In this document: positions 44,496 to 53,581 of the stretch, in pieces | Layout of the letters: every line of letters begins with the position of its first letter | Position numbering within the stretch: the first letter of the stretch is position 1 | Assembly: GCA_021770615.1 (NCBI GenBank) | Contig: JAETQR010000010.1 | Location: 65,536-129,535, forward strand | Reading direction: 5' to 3' | Source: Lachnospiraceae bacterium | GTDB taxonomy: Bacteria > Bacillota_A > Clostridia > Lachnospirales > Lachnospiraceae | DNA length: 64,000 nt | Translations under genes and position numbers: made by a program | Notes under the pieces: model-generated | Told to the model about the DNA's origin: nothing | Databases searched by the model: none | What the model saw: the letters and a program-made list of their open reading frames with translations, nothing else

Positions 44496-45637
44496 AGCTA
44501 TTAAGTAAATTGGAATTTGACCGGTCTGACAATCTGTTGAAAGGATATGGAAGTGTATTGAATGATATGATATTAAAAAAATTTATAAAATGGTTTTTAA
44601 TCGGAATAGCTGTGGTTTTGCTTGTAATTGTTATAGGAGCGACTGCTCTGTTTTGGAATGAATTGCGAACACTTTTTTCGTTAGAAAAGCTTGATGATTA
44701 CGGTGCATATCAGATGACCTACTATGGCGATTATGGTTTTAATGAATTTTTAGAAGTCGGAGCATCGAGCGATGAGGACATTGAAAAATTTGTGACAAAA
44801 AGGCTGCTGAAAGGAATGCCGATAGATCTAGGTGTTACAGGGGATGGTTGTACTGCTTTTGTAACAAGAAATGAAAAAGGAGAAGTAATATATGGGCGAA
44901 ACTTCGATTTTCTTTATGCGCCATCGTTACAATTATATACAGAGCCGGAGAATGGATATAAGTCAGTTTCTACTGTAAATTTATCTTTTGCCGGATATGG
45001 AGAGAATTCTCTGCCCGATGGTTTACTTTTTAATAAATTTCTGACACTCGCAGCACCGTTTTTACCATTTGACGGCATGAACGAGAAAGGTGTGGCAATC
45101 GCATTATTAGCTGTACCTGAAGCTGAGCCGCCTTACGACAGTAACAAAATAACTTTGAATACGACAACGGCAATCCGATTAGTACTGGATAATGCTGCAA
45201 CGGTGGAAGAAGCGGTTGAACTACTCCGTAATTATAATATTTATTTTTCCGGAGATATTGAATGTCATTATTTGATTGCAGATGCCAGTGGACATTCCAT
45301 TATTGTAGAATTTTATGATGGTGAACTTCAAATCGTAGAGACGGAAACAGATTATCAAATTGCAACTAATTTTGTAGCATATAATGGTCTGAATATTGGC
45401 GAGGGTTTTACAGAATTTGAAAGGTATGATGCGGTAGAAAAGGAGTTACTGGATAACAATGGCATATTAAATGAGAATGATGTTATATCGCTTTTGGCTA
45501 AGGTTGGCGTGCAGGATGGAGAAGTTGATAAATTGCAATGGTCTGTTGTTTATAATCTGACGACAGGAGATGTCCGTTTATTTATTCATAGAGATACAAA
45601 CAATATAACAGCGACAAAACTGGAAATGAGTAATTGA
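44492..45637 (+). CDS. Membrane-anchored linear amide C-N hydrolase (Ntn hydrolase)
   Basis: 381 residues. A membrane segment (about residues 31-55, FIKWFLIGIAVVLLVIVIGATALF) anchors an Ntn-hydrolase domain of the choloylglycine / penicillin-V acylase / C45 superfamily. In those enzymes an autocatalytic cut exposes a catalytic N-terminal cysteine; here that would be Cys120 in TGDGCTAF, followed by GEVIYGRNFDF and later FDGMNEKGVAIALL. Substrates of this kind are amides such as N-acyl amino acids, bile salts or beta-lactams; the true one is unknown. ATG 44492 overlaps the acetyltransferase stop, so the two are translationally coupled. Confidence 0.85.
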   Translation: MKLLSKLEFDRSDNLLKGYGSVLNDMILKKFIKWFLIGIAVVLLVIVIGATALFWNELRTLFSLEKLDDYGAYQMTYYGDYGFNEFLEVGASSDEDIEKFVTKRLLKGMPIDLGVTGDGCTAFVTRNEKGEVIYGRNFDFLYAPSLQLYTEPENGYKSVSTVNLSFAGYGENSLPDGLLFNKFLTLAAPFLPFDGMNEKGVAIALLAVPEAEPPYDSNKITLNTTTAIRLVLDNAATVEEAVELLRNYNIYFSGDIECHYLIADASGHSIIVEFYDGELQIVETETDYQIATNFVAYNGLNIGEGFTEFERYDAVEKELLDNNGILNENDVISLLAKVGVQDGEVDKLQWSVVYNLTTGDVRLFIHRDTNNITATKLEMSN

Positions 45638-45812
45638 CGTTATTGTTTTGCAAACAATTTCCGGTTTGTTGATTAGAGTGGATAAGGAAAATATCACAAA
45701 AAACGCTATTCAAATACCGTGAGGGTGGAAAATAAATGTGATATAATCAAATTGAGAATTGGGAGTTGACGCATTTTTGATATTACCAATATAGAAAATG
45801 AGAGGGTTTTAT
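45638..45812 (+). promoter_or_regulatory. Intergenic with promoter of SUKH gene
   Basis: Contains GGTGGAAAATAAATGTGATATAATCAAA, with TATAAT at 45742-45747, matching the promoter type repeated at 42404, 43545 and 47822. No gene. Confidence 0.5.
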
Positions 45813-46418
45813 ATGAATATTGCTCAAAAATATGTTAATGGATTAAAAAAGGTTTATTGTCAAAATGGTGGAGAAAAACAATGGAATAATTTTGAAAAAG
45901 TAGTACATGGCATAAGCAAGGAAGATATGGGAAAATTACTGGTATTATATCCTGATATTCCTGACAGCTTGTTGCAATTATTAGAAATTGTAGACGGAAC
46001 ATATTGTAGAAAATATGCCCAAGAAGAGATTTCTTTGCTTTTTTTAGGTTCTGACATGGAAGAATATCCCTATTTTTTATTGTCTTCTCAACAGATGATA
46101 GATACAAAGGACGATTTTCGGACGTGGGGGGATTATCTGATAAACCGGGAATTTGATGACATTCCTGTAGATGCGGGCATTTGTGATGATTTTGACAAAC
46201 TGTACTGGTTACATTTTTCAGATTGTATGAACAATGGCGGAACATCTCAACTATTTATTGACTTTTCGCCCTCGCCAGAGGGAAAAAAGGGACAAGTTCT
46301 GCGCTATCTTCACGATCCGGATGAATTAGTGATTATAGCAGATAGTTTTGATGAATATTTGCAAATGCTCATGGACGAAGATTATGATTTTATAACAGAA
46401 GATGGTATAGAGGAATGA
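45813..46418 (+). CDS. SMI1/KNR4 (SUKH) family protein
   Basis: 201 residues. The order LLVLYPDIPDSLLQLLEIVDGTY ... ISLLFLGSDMEEYPYFLLSSQQM ... WLHFSDCMNNGGTSQLFIDFSPSPEGKKGQVLRYLHDPDELVIIADSFDEYLQML is that of SUKH superfamily proteins, many of which act as immunity proteins to polymorphic toxins. No toxin gene is adjacent, so its role here is open. ATG 45813 follows GAGAGGGTTTTAT. Confidence 0.85.
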   Translation: MNIAQKYVNGLKKVYCQNGGEKQWNNFEKVVHGISKEDMGKLLVLYPDIPDSLLQLLEIVDGTYCRKYAQEEISLLFLGSDMEEYPYFLLSSQQMIDTKDDFRTWGDYLINREFDDIPVDAGICDDFDKLYWLHFSDCMNNGGTSQLFIDFSPSPEGKKGQVLRYLHDPDELVIIADSFDEYLQMLMDEDYDFITEDGIEE

Positions 46419-46467
46419 GAATAGTTATCATATTATCAAATTCGAGATTTGTTAAGGAGAAACGATT

Positions 46468-46674
46468 ATGAGAAAATGTTTAAGATGTAATGTGGAAATG
46501 GTAGAAGATTTAGATGTGAAAGTTGAAGGTGGTGCTTATGGACTTAAAGTTACCAAACAAGGAGTGTTTAAAGATAATTTAGGAAAGTTTAAATGTGCAG
46601 TTTGCCCTGAATGTGGCTATACTGAAACTTATATCCAAGATACGAGTAAGATTAAAAAATTAGTATTAAATTAA
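46468..46674 (+). CDS. Small zinc-ribbon protein
   Basis: 68 residues with two Cys-x2-Cys knuckles, one at the start (RKCLRCNVEMVED) and one in the second half (CAVCPECGYTETYI). It matches the general form of stand-alone zinc ribbons in Firmicutes; partner and function unknown. Ribosome site AAGGAGAAACGATT. Confidence 0.7.
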   Translation: MRKCLRCNVEMVEDLDVKVEGGAYGLKVTKQGVFKDNLGKFKCAVCPECGYTETYIQDTSKIKKLVLN

Positions 46675-46798
46675 GAAAGTATTATCCAGATATTGATTTA
46701 AATTCATTATGATGCTTCTTTTTCTAAATTATAAAAATGGAAATAAAGGAATAGTTATATGAAAGAGATAATAGAAATTAGTCATGACAGAAAGCGGG

Positions 46799-47756
46799 AT
46801 GATTACATTGGCAAATACTTTTGATCTTTCATAATTTGATGAGTACAGAGAAGACAACAGAAGAGAAGAAAGCGAATGGAGGATTGCCGGTATCCCTTTG
46901 GGATACTTATTCTGCGTTTGCTAATTGTTATGGCGTAGTCATTATTCTCGGAGTAAAAGAGGAAAGTGACGGCAGTTGGAGAACTACCGGATTGAAAAAT
47001 GAATCAAAACTTCGCAAGGAGTTTTGGGACACGATTAATAATCGTAAAAAGATAAATATTAATCTATTGTCAGATGATGATGTGCAGACCTATGAAGTTG
47101 GTGACAATAAAGATATTATTATGGTTATTTATGTGCCTATGGCGAAGAGGGAGCAGAAACCAGTGTATATTAATGATGACCTTTTCAATGGAACATTCCG
47201 TAGAAATCATGAAGGTGATTATCATTGTACCATGCTACAAGTAAAGGCGATGCTTCTTGACCAGACAGAGAGAACTACAGATATGGGAGTGCTGGATAAG
47301 GTCTCTATGGAAGATTTGAATTACGATACTATTCATGGTTATCGTAATAGTCATCGTTCCTTAAAAGAAGGACATCCTTTTGAGCGTCTTAATGACCATG
47401 ATTATTTGCGAAGTATCGGGGCAGCTGCTGTCTCAGACGAGGATGGACAACTGCATCCTACGGCAGCAGGTATGCTGATATTTGGTAATGAATATAACAT
47501 TGTGAGGCATTTTCCGGAGTACTTTTTGGATTACAGAGAAGAGTTGGATCCTACAACACGCTGGTCAGACCGGCTACAGTCCAGTTCTGGTGAATGGTCT
47601 GGAAATGTGTGCGATTTTTATTTCAGGGTTTATAATAAAATCATCAAGTCGTGGATATGGCCATGGTGGGACAATGCCAGGGGCCGGAAGGAACAGCGGC
47701 TCTGGCAATCGTCAGTCCTGTTTGAAATATTATTTATAGTTTTTCAAAAGGGATAA
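46799..47756 (+). pseudogene. Schlafen AlbA_2-type ATP-binding protein, frameshifted and 3'-truncated
   Basis: The N-terminus (MITLANTFDLS then stop TAA at 46832, then FDEYREDNRRE) is in one frame. From about 46865 the protein continues in another frame as KKANGGLPVSLWDTYSAFANCYGVVIILGVKEE, reading through YVPMAKREQKPVYINDDLFNGTFRRNHEGDYHC, LHPTAAGMLIFG and EYFLDYREELDP...RWSDRLQSSSGEWSGN. These are signatures of the AlbA_2/Schlafen family of putative regulators. After FYFRVYNKI the sequence leaves the family and ends at 47756, about 150-200 residues short. So it carries a nonsense codon, a one-base shift and a C-terminal loss. Confidence 0.8.
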
Positions 47757-47796
47757 GAAATATGGGTGTCGCAAACGGTTATGTCTTGTATTTCAT

Positions 47797-47827
47797 GGTG
47801 GAAAAACGGGAGTGGAAGTGGTATAAT
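47797..47827 (+). promoter_or_regulatory. Promoter of the redox fusion gene
   Basis: GGTGGAAA (47797) and the extended -10 element GTGGTATAAT (TATAAT 47822-47827), matching the island's recurrent promoter. Confidence 0.6.
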
Positions 47828-47901
47828 AAAAAAACAAGTCTAGATCCGGATGTTTCAGTGATAAAGTATTTTGCAGAAAAGAAAAATAAAAGGAGGTATT
47901 C

Positions 47902-49917
47902 ATGATGGTCTACAAATGCAGCATCTGCGGGTATGTGTATGATGAGGAAAAAGAAGGTAAGCCATTTTCCGAATTGACAGAATGTCCTGTCTGCAAACAG
48001 CCACCGGAAAAGTTTGAAGTAGTAGGAAACGAAAAACATGCAGCCATCCAGCCTGAGACAGAAAAGAAGCCAGCTTCTATAAACGCAGAGGGGCTGGATC
48101 TGAGTTATCCGGAGGAAACCCGGAAGACGGGCAGTGATTACCGCTACATGAAGGAAATCCACGAAATGGCTGTTACCGGAAAATCGGCGATCGAGGCAAT
48201 GGGGACACAGATGAAGATGCCAGACTGGGACGATGTGCTTGTACTTGGGGCACAATTAAATCCAATGCCTTTGGAGGAACATGCAGATGTGTCTCTGAAA
48301 ACTGTAATTGGGAAACATGCCAGGAAGCCTATGGTGCTTGATATGCCGGTATACATTTCACATATGTCTTTCGGTGCACTTTCCAAAGAGACAAAAATTG
48401 CGATGGCAAAAGGAAGTGCGGCAGCCGGCACTGCGATGTGCAGTGGAGAGGGCGGTATCCTTCCGGAGGAAAAGGAAGCCGCATATAAGTATATTTTTGA
48501 ATATGTGCCAAATCTGTACAGTGTTACGGATGAGAATCTGAAAACCTCGGATGCTATCGAAATCAAGATCGGACAGGGAACGAAGCCGGGTATGGGAGGG
48601 CATTTACCTGGGAATAAGGTTACGCCTGAAATTGCAAAAATCCGAAATAAACCGCTTGGAGAGGATGTCATCAGTCCTTCCAGGTTTCCCGGAATCAACA
48701 GTGCGGATGATTTAAGGGAACTGGTAAGCGATCTGCGTGTGCGGAGCGAAGGCAGACCGGTCGGTATCAAGATCGCTGCCGGACGTATCGAGAAGGATTT
48801 GGAATTTTGTGTCTATGCCAGGCCTGATTTTATTACTATAGACGGACGGGGTGGTGCAACAGGAGCATCTCCTGCCGTTATAAGAGATTCTACCAGTGTT
48901 CCGACAATATATGCCCTTTATCGTGCGAGAAAATATCTTGATTCTGTCGGCTCTGATATTGATCTTGTCATCACAGGCGGGCTCAGGATATCTTCTGATT
49001 TTGCAAAAGCGATTGCTATGGGAGCAGACGCCGTGGCGGTTGCGTCAGCGGCTATGGTGGCAGCAGCCTGTCAGCAGTACCGTATCTGCGGTACCGGAAT
49101 GTGTCCGGTAGGAGTGGCTACGCAGGATGAAAAACTACGTGAGAGATTACATATTGATGCGGCGGCAAAGCGGGTAGAAAATTATCTTAAATGCTCTGCT
49201 GAAGAATTAAGAACATTTGCAAGAATCACCGGCAATGCGGATATTCATGGTTTGTCCGTCGATGATCTTTGCACGATCAGCGAGGAAATATCAGAACATA
49301 CAAATATTGCACATGCGGGAAGTGCGTCTATGCCTTCCGGTGTCCCAATAAATATTATCAAGGAGGAAAGAAATATGGAAACAACAAAGTATGCAGGAAC
49401 ACAGACAGAAAAGAATCTGGAGGCAGCATTTGCAGGAGAATCGCAGGCAAGGAATAAATATACTTATTTTGCGTCTGTGGCTAAGAAAGAAGGATATGAG
49501 CAGATTGCAGGATTGTTTTTGAAAACAGCAGAAAATGAAAAAGAACATGCAAAAATGTGGTTTAAAGAGCTGAATGGCATCGGCGATACAAAGGAAAACC
49601 TTGCGGCAGCTGCAGATGGCGAAAACTTTGAATGGACAGACATGTATGAGAATTTTGCCAAGACAGCAGAGGAGGAAGGATTCCCTGAGCTTGCAGCGAA
49701 GTTCAGGCTCGTGGGGGCGATCGAGAAGCACCATGAGGAAAGATACCGCGCATTGCTTAAAAATGTGGAAACAGCAGCCGTATTTGAAAAGAGCGAAGTG
49801 AAGGTATGGGAATGCCGCAACTGTGGACATATCATCGTTGGAACAAAAGCGCCTGAAGTCTGTCCTACCTGCAATCATCCGCAGAGCTATTTTGAAGTAC
49901 ATGCAGAGAATTACTGA
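47902..49917 (+). CDS. Rubredoxin / glutamate-synthase-like FMN / rubrerythrin fusion
   Basis: 671 residues in three parts. Residues 1-45 are rubredoxin ([19 protein letters not shown]). Residues about 90-480 are a glutamate synthase central/FMN domain ([73 protein letters not shown], and the cluster cysteines in [16 protein letters not shown]). Residues 492-671 are a complete rubrerythrin ([34 protein letters not shown], then rubredoxin-like WECRNCGH ... [12 protein letters not shown]). No amidotransferase domain is attached. The likely job is electron transfer for peroxide reduction plus an FMN-dependent reaction. An in-frame ATG with a perfect ribosome site marks the rubrerythrin start (see next entry). 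Confidence 0.92.
   Translation: MMVYKCSICGYVYDEEKEGKPFSELTECPVCKQPPEKFEVVGNEKHAAIQPETEKKPASINAEGLDLSYPEETRKTGSDYRYMKEIHEMAVTGKSAIEAMGTQMKMPDWDDVLVLGAQLNPMPLEEHADVSLKTVIGKHARKPMVLDMPVYISHMSFGALSKETKIAMAKGSAAAGTAMCSGEGGILPEEKEAAYKYIFEYVPNLYSVTDENLKTSDAIEIKIGQGTKPGMGGHLPGNKVTPEIAKIRNKPLGEDVISPSRFPGINSADDLRELVSDLRVRSEGRPVGIKIAAGRIEKDLEFCVYARPDFITIDGRGGATGASPAVIRDSTSVPTIYALYRARKYLDSVGSDIDLVITGGLRISSDFAKAIAMGADAVAVASAAMVAAACQQYRICGTGMCPVGVATQDEKLRERLHIDAAAKRVENYLKCSAEELRTFARITGNADIHGLSVDDLCTISEEISEHTNIAHAGSASMPSGVPINIIKEERNMETTKYAGTQTEKNLEAAFAGESQARNKYTYFASVAKKEGYEQIAGLFLKTAENEKEHAKMWFKELNGIGDTKENLAAAADGENFEWTDMYENFAKTAEEEGFPELAAKFRLVGAIEKHHEERYRALLKNVETAAVFEKSEVKVWECRNCGHIIVGTKAPEVCPTCNHPQSYFEVHAENY
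49360..49917 (+). other. Internal start: stand-alone rubrerythrin within the fusion
   Basis: AAGGAGG (49360-49366) lies eight bases before ATG 49375, in frame with the upstream domain (Ile-Ile-Lys-Glu-Glu-Arg-Asn-Met). Translation from there gives a 180-residue rubrerythrin of normal family length. The strength and spacing of this ribosome site suggest that the linker is a former intergenic region whose stop codon was lost, and that both the fusion and free rubrerythrin may be made. Seen: ribosome site, ATG, frame. Inferred: dual products. Confidence 0.7.
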
Positions 49918-50046
49918 TCCGGTTCTAATGATATAAGGTTTAAGAAAAAGCAGCAAACGACGTTCTCGGACAAACTGGTGCAAACATGAACAGGACTTTC
50001 TTAATATGATCCATTATACTTAGTGTATACAGGAGGATTGAACAAA

Positions 50047-50934
50047 GTGTCAATACAACTTATACAGCAGGCAATATGTTATATGGAAGAGCATATTTGT
50101 GAAAACATAAGTTATGTCGAAGTTGCAGAAAGCGTGCATATGTCGAACTATAACTTTCATCGGACTTTTAGTTTTATTGTAGGGATGACGGCTAATGAGT
50201 ATATTAGAAAACGACGTCTTACATTAGCGGCCATAGAGCTGCAAACGACGGAGATATCGGTGATAGATGTTGCATATAAGTATGGTTATCAATCGCCGGA
50301 AAGCTTTTCGAAAGCTTTTTTGCGATTCCATGGTTCCACACCCAAACAGGCAAAGAAAAAAGGTGCGAAACTTCACTTGTTTAATCCACTTGTAATCAAA
50401 ATTACATTGAAAGGCGGTAGTATTATGGATTATCGGGTAGAACATGGAGAAAGACAACGATTTATTGCATTGGTAAAAGCTTTTCCGAATGAAATCATCA
50501 ATGATGATAATGACCATAGTATTCCTGATTTCTGGGCGGAATGTTATGAGAAAGACCTTATTGAGCCAATGAAATTGCTTCGTGCTGAAGGAAGAAGAGA
50601 TTTGTATGGTCTTTGCAGTCCGACTAAAGATGGTGAAACCCATTTTAACTATGGAATTGGCATTGTGATTGACGAGAATACGGATATTACAAAATTGGAG
50701 GATTTTATTCGGAACGGTTATTCTGTATGGGAGACGGAACCTGTTGACTATGTTGTCTTTAAATGTTTTGGTTCGGATGGTGACTGCATCAGTGAAACAT
50801 GGAGCAAATTTTTTAAAGAGTTTGTTCCACAAACAGGTTATACGCAAACAGACGACACAGATTATGAAATATATTTTGAAAATAGTGAGGATAATCTGTT
50901 CTGTGAGTTGTGGATTCCTGTCAGGAAGAGTTAA
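50047..50934 (+). CDS. AraC family regulator with GyrI-like effector domain
   Basis: About 295 residues. The N-terminal HTH pair (YMEEHICENISYVEVAESVHMSNYNFHRTFSFIVGMTANEYIRKRRL, VIDVAYKYGYQSPESFSKAFLRFHGSTPKQ) is an AraC/XylS DNA-binding domain. The C-terminal half (YRVEHGERQRFIALVKAFPNE ... FKCFGSDGDCISETWSKFFKEF ... YEIYFENSED) is the GyrI/SOUL-like small-molecule-binding domain seen in Rob/BmrR-type multidrug responders. CAGGAGG lies ten bases before GTG 50047. Its targets are not evident; genes after it are separate. Confidence 0.88.
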   Translation: MSIQLIQQAICYMEEHICENISYVEVAESVHMSNYNFHRTFSFIVGMTANEYIRKRRLTLAAIELQTTEISVIDVAYKYGYQSPESFSKAFLRFHGSTPKQAKKKGAKLHLFNPLVIKITLKGGSIMDYRVEHGERQRFIALVKAFPNEIINDDNDHSIPDFWAECYEKDLIEPMKLLRAEGRRDLYGLCSPTKDGETHFNYGIGIVIDENTDITKLEDFIRNGYSVWETEPVDYVVFKCFGSDGDCISETWSKFFKEFVPQTGYTQTDDTDYEIYFENSEDNLFCELWIPVRKS

Positions 50935-51082
50935 AGGGGGACGATAAAGAAAGATTTAGTTGAGATAACTTCGGTGTTTTAAAGGTTGGCGGATATTTTA
51001 ATAATTAAGATATCCGTCAATATTTCCTTTAAAGATATATAAGTCACAGTCAAAAAAGTAAAAATTTTACAGGAGGAATCAG

Positions 51083-51598
51083 ATGATCATTTTGATAGCG
51101 GGAGCGTCTCACACAGGGAAGACAGCGCTTGCCCAGAAATTACTGGAAAAATATAAATATCCCTGCCTATCTATAGACCATTTGAAGATGGGGCTTATTC
51201 GCAGCGGAAATACGATGCTCACACCGCTGAGTGATAATAAAGAACTAACAGATTATTTATGGCCGATCGTATGTGAGATGATAAAAACAGCGGTTGAGAA
51301 TGAGCAGAATATTATCGTTGAAGGATGTTATATTCCTTTTGGGTGGGCGGGAGATTTTGAACCGGAATATTTGGAGCACATAAAATACTGTTGTCTGGTT
51401 ATGAGTCGTAAATATATTACGAATCATTTTACTGATATAAAAAAATATGCAAGCGTTGTGGAAAACAGAGGGGATGATGAGTACTGTACAGTCGAGACAG
51501 TACTCAGGGACAATGCTGAAATATTGAGACAGTGTCAAAGGCATAAAGTCGATTATTTTCTTATCGATGATGAATATGAAGTTGACATTGAATTATAA
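51083..51598 (+). CDS. P-loop kinase-like protein
   Basis: 171 residues. MIILIAGASHTGKTALAQKLLEKYKYPCLSIDHLKMGLIRSG has a Walker A (G-A-S-H-T-G-K-T) and the Ser-Ile-Asp-His-Leu-Lys second strand of zeta-toxin/2-phosphoglycerate-kinase-like proteins. IIVEGCYIPF follows. The substrate is unknown. Ribosome site CAGGAGGAATCAG. Its stop overlaps the alpha/beta hydrolase remnant region. Confidence 0.75.
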   Translation: MIILIAGASHTGKTALAQKLLEKYKYPCLSIDHLKMGLIRSGNTMLTPLSDNKELTDYLWPIVCEMIKTAVENEQNIIVEGCYIPFGWAGDFEPEYLEHIKYCCLVMSRKYITNHFTDIKKYASVVENRGDDEYCTVETVLRDNAEILRQCQRHKVDYFLIDDEYEVDIEL

Positions 51599-51608
51599 AC
51601 TGTGCGAT

Positions 51609-51910
51609 ATGCAGTTGTTCACAACGGGAGGGCAAATAAAAATGGTAAGGCAATACGGTAAGGCACCTTATAAAATTGTTTTGGTCCATGGCGGCCCCGG
51701 GGCCATCGGATCATTAAAAGGATTCGCACAGGAATTGAATGAAAGATCGGGGATAATTGCAGTGATAAAGTATTTTTGGCCGGGCATTCCTGGGGGGCAT
51801 GGCTGGTAGCGCTTTTTGCAGAGAAATATCCGGAATGGATCGAACGTATCATTTTGATCGGCAGTGCGCCGCTTGAGGATAAATATGTTTCGGAAATATG
51901 CAAAGGATGA
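51609..51910 (+). pseudogene. Alpha/beta hydrolase remnant with internal deletion
   Basis: The frame from ATG 51609 gives QYGKAPYKIVLVHGGPGAIGSLKGFAQELNERSGI, the N-terminal strand and oxyanion-loop region (H-G-G-P-G) of an alpha/beta hydrolase. In a second frame from about 51761 the sequence reads DKVFLAGHSWGAWLVALFAEKYPEWIERIILIGSAPLED, the nucleophile elbow (G-H-S-W-G), and stops at 51910. The linking segment and the C-terminal half with Asp and His are missing. Confidence 0.78.
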
Positions 51911-51962
51911 ATTTTATAAGATCCTGACCAGGCAATTAAATAAATAATATTTTACATGGGAG

Positions 51963-52457
51963 ATGAACAGATTGGACTTTATCAGAACGGACGGTAAGAA
52001 TAAGGACTTTATAGAAAATTGCAGACTACTTGATATGGATTTGGATCGACGTGTGGGGAAAAAGATAAAAAGGGATAAATACGAAAAATATAACCAGTTG
52101 GATGAAATACAGGAAGCGATCGTTGTTTATGAAAACAATAAGGTGATTGGTGGTGGAGCGATAAGAAGGTATGACGATGAAAATGTAGAATTAAAAAGAG
52201 TGTTCGTACATACGGGATATCAAGGACGGGGGATTGGGAGCAAACTTGTTTCCCTGCTTATAGAATGGGCGGTAGAATTGGGATATAAAACAATGATCCT
52301 TGAAACGGGAGAGTTGTTAGCTGAATCCTGTGCCGTATATAAAAAATTAGGTTTTAAAGTAATTCCGAATTATGGCCCATATGTGGATATGCCGGAATCA
52401 TTGTGTATGGCAAGGGATTTGAAAAAGGAAATCTTTTGTGATAAGAAATCAGATTGA
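51963..52457 (+). CDS. GNAT family N-acetyltransferase
   Basis: 164 residues. Motif A is clear ([29 protein letters not shown]) and [31 protein letters not shown] is the usual end of the fold. It resembles the generic small-molecule GNAT group with an unknown acceptor. ATG 51963 has a weak GGGAGATG ribosome site overlapping it. Confidence 0.85.
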   Translation: MNRLDFIRTDGKNKDFIENCRLLDMDLDRRVGKKIKRDKYEKYNQLDEIQEAIVVYENNKVIGGGAIRRYDDENVELKRVFVHTGYQGRGIGSKLVSLLIEWAVELGYKTMILETGELLAESCAVYKKLGFKVIPNYGPYVDMPESLCMARDLKKEIFCDKKSD

Positions 52458-52482
52458 CAAATGCCCGGATAAGGAATAAAAT
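52454..52482 (+). promoter_or_regulatory. Promoter of SPFH-SHOCT operon
   Basis: TTGACA (52454-52459), 17 bases, TAAAAT (52477-52482), inside the end of the GNAT gene. Confidence 0.7.
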
Positions 52483-52556
52483 TATCATGGATACGTAAGC
52501 ATAAAGAAGGCTGTATGTGAAACAAGAGCCGGACAAAGTAGAGGAGTGAGGATTTT

Positions 52557-53579
52557 ATGGGTTTTGGGGATTTTATAAAGGGACAGTTTATAGATGTCAT
52601 CGAATATGTAGATGATACTTCAGAGAAATCATTAGTATATAAATTTACGAGACGTGGGGATGAGATCAAACATGGAGCGCAGTTGATCGTCCGCAATGGG
52701 CAGGCAGCGGTATTTGTCCACAGAGGACAGATCGCAGATGTTTTTGGACCGGGAAATTATAAGCTGGATACGGGAAACCTGCCGTTGTTATCGTCGCTGG
52801 CCGCTCTGCCTTCCCTGTTTAATTCACCGATCAAATCAGACCTGTATTTTGTGAATACGACACAATATATCAATAATAAATGGGAGACAAAGAGCCCCAT
52901 TATAAAAAGAGATGCTGAAATAGGAATCGTAAGGATCACATCATTCGGCTCTTTTGCTTTCCGGGTTTCCAATCCCAAAACGTTTATGCTGGAGGTTTTT
53001 GGGGCAAGGAATCTCAATATGACAGATGATATCGTTGATTATCTTACAACCTTTGTCGGAGAATCGATCGCCCAGTGCATCGGTGAATGTAATCAGTCTG
53101 TTTTGGATCTGGCGACGCGTTACCGGGAATTGTCTTCGATGGTCACGCCATATGCGAATGAAAAAGCAAGAGAGCTGGGGATAGAGGTAGTCACAGCGAC
53201 AGTCGAAAATATCGGTTTGCCGGAAGAGGTAGAAAAGCTGATCGATGAGCAGTCGGGGATTGGGCTCGCGTCCCGCGATATGGATACGTTCGTCCAGTAT
53301 CAGTCAGCGAGGGCGATCCGTGATGCGGCAAAGCAGCCTGGAGGAATGGCGGGACTTGGAGCCGGCATGGCAGTTGGTAAAGCAGTTGCTGAAAATATGA
53401 ATGGAAGTTTAGGAAAGAAGTCTGCGGATAAGCAGCCGGAGGAGGAAAAGAAAGATCCGGTAAAGGTGGCGGGTTCTGTGGCGGAACAGCTTATAAAATA
53501 TAAAGAATTATTAGATAAAGGTATACTTACACAAGAAGAATTCAATGAAGTTAAAGGCATGTTACTTGAGGAGGTTTAA
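52557..53579 (+). CDS. SPFH-domain protein with C-terminal SHOCT motif
   Basis: 340 residues. The N-terminal half is an SPFH/Band-7-like domain of the virion-core-protein-like group (SLVYKFTRRGDEIKHGAQLIVRNGQAAVFVHRGQIADVFGPGNYKLDT ... AEIGIVRITSFGSFAFRVSNP). A Gly/Ala-rich region follows (GGMAGLGAGMAVGKAVAENM), then a charged linker and a SHOCT motif (QLIKYKELLDKGILTQEEFNEVKGMLL). There is no transmembrane segment, so it probably binds membranes through the next gene or through assembly. It lies 2 bases from the next gene, which starts with the same SHOCT motif. Confidence 0.85.
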   Translation: MGFGDFIKGQFIDVIEYVDDTSEKSLVYKFTRRGDEIKHGAQLIVRNGQAAVFVHRGQIADVFGPGNYKLDTGNLPLLSSLAALPSLFNSPIKSDLYFVNTTQYINNKWETKSPIIKRDAEIGIVRITSFGSFAFRVSNPKTFMLEVFGARNLNMTDDIVDYLTTFVGESIAQCIGECNQSVLDLATRYRELSSMVTPYANEKARELGIEVVTATVENIGLPEEVEKLIDEQSGIGLASRDMDTFVQYQSARAIRDAAKQPGGMAGLGAGMAVGKAVAENMNGSLGKKSADKQPEEEKKDPVKVAGSVAEQLIKYKELLDKGILTQEEFNEVKGMLLEEV

Positions 53580-53581
53580 GT

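Noticed and set aside
46759..46824. A 21-codon frame (MKEIIEISHDRKRDDYIGKYF) before the Schlafen remnant
   Set aside because: Too short to support, and probably a decayed upstream gene end or chance.
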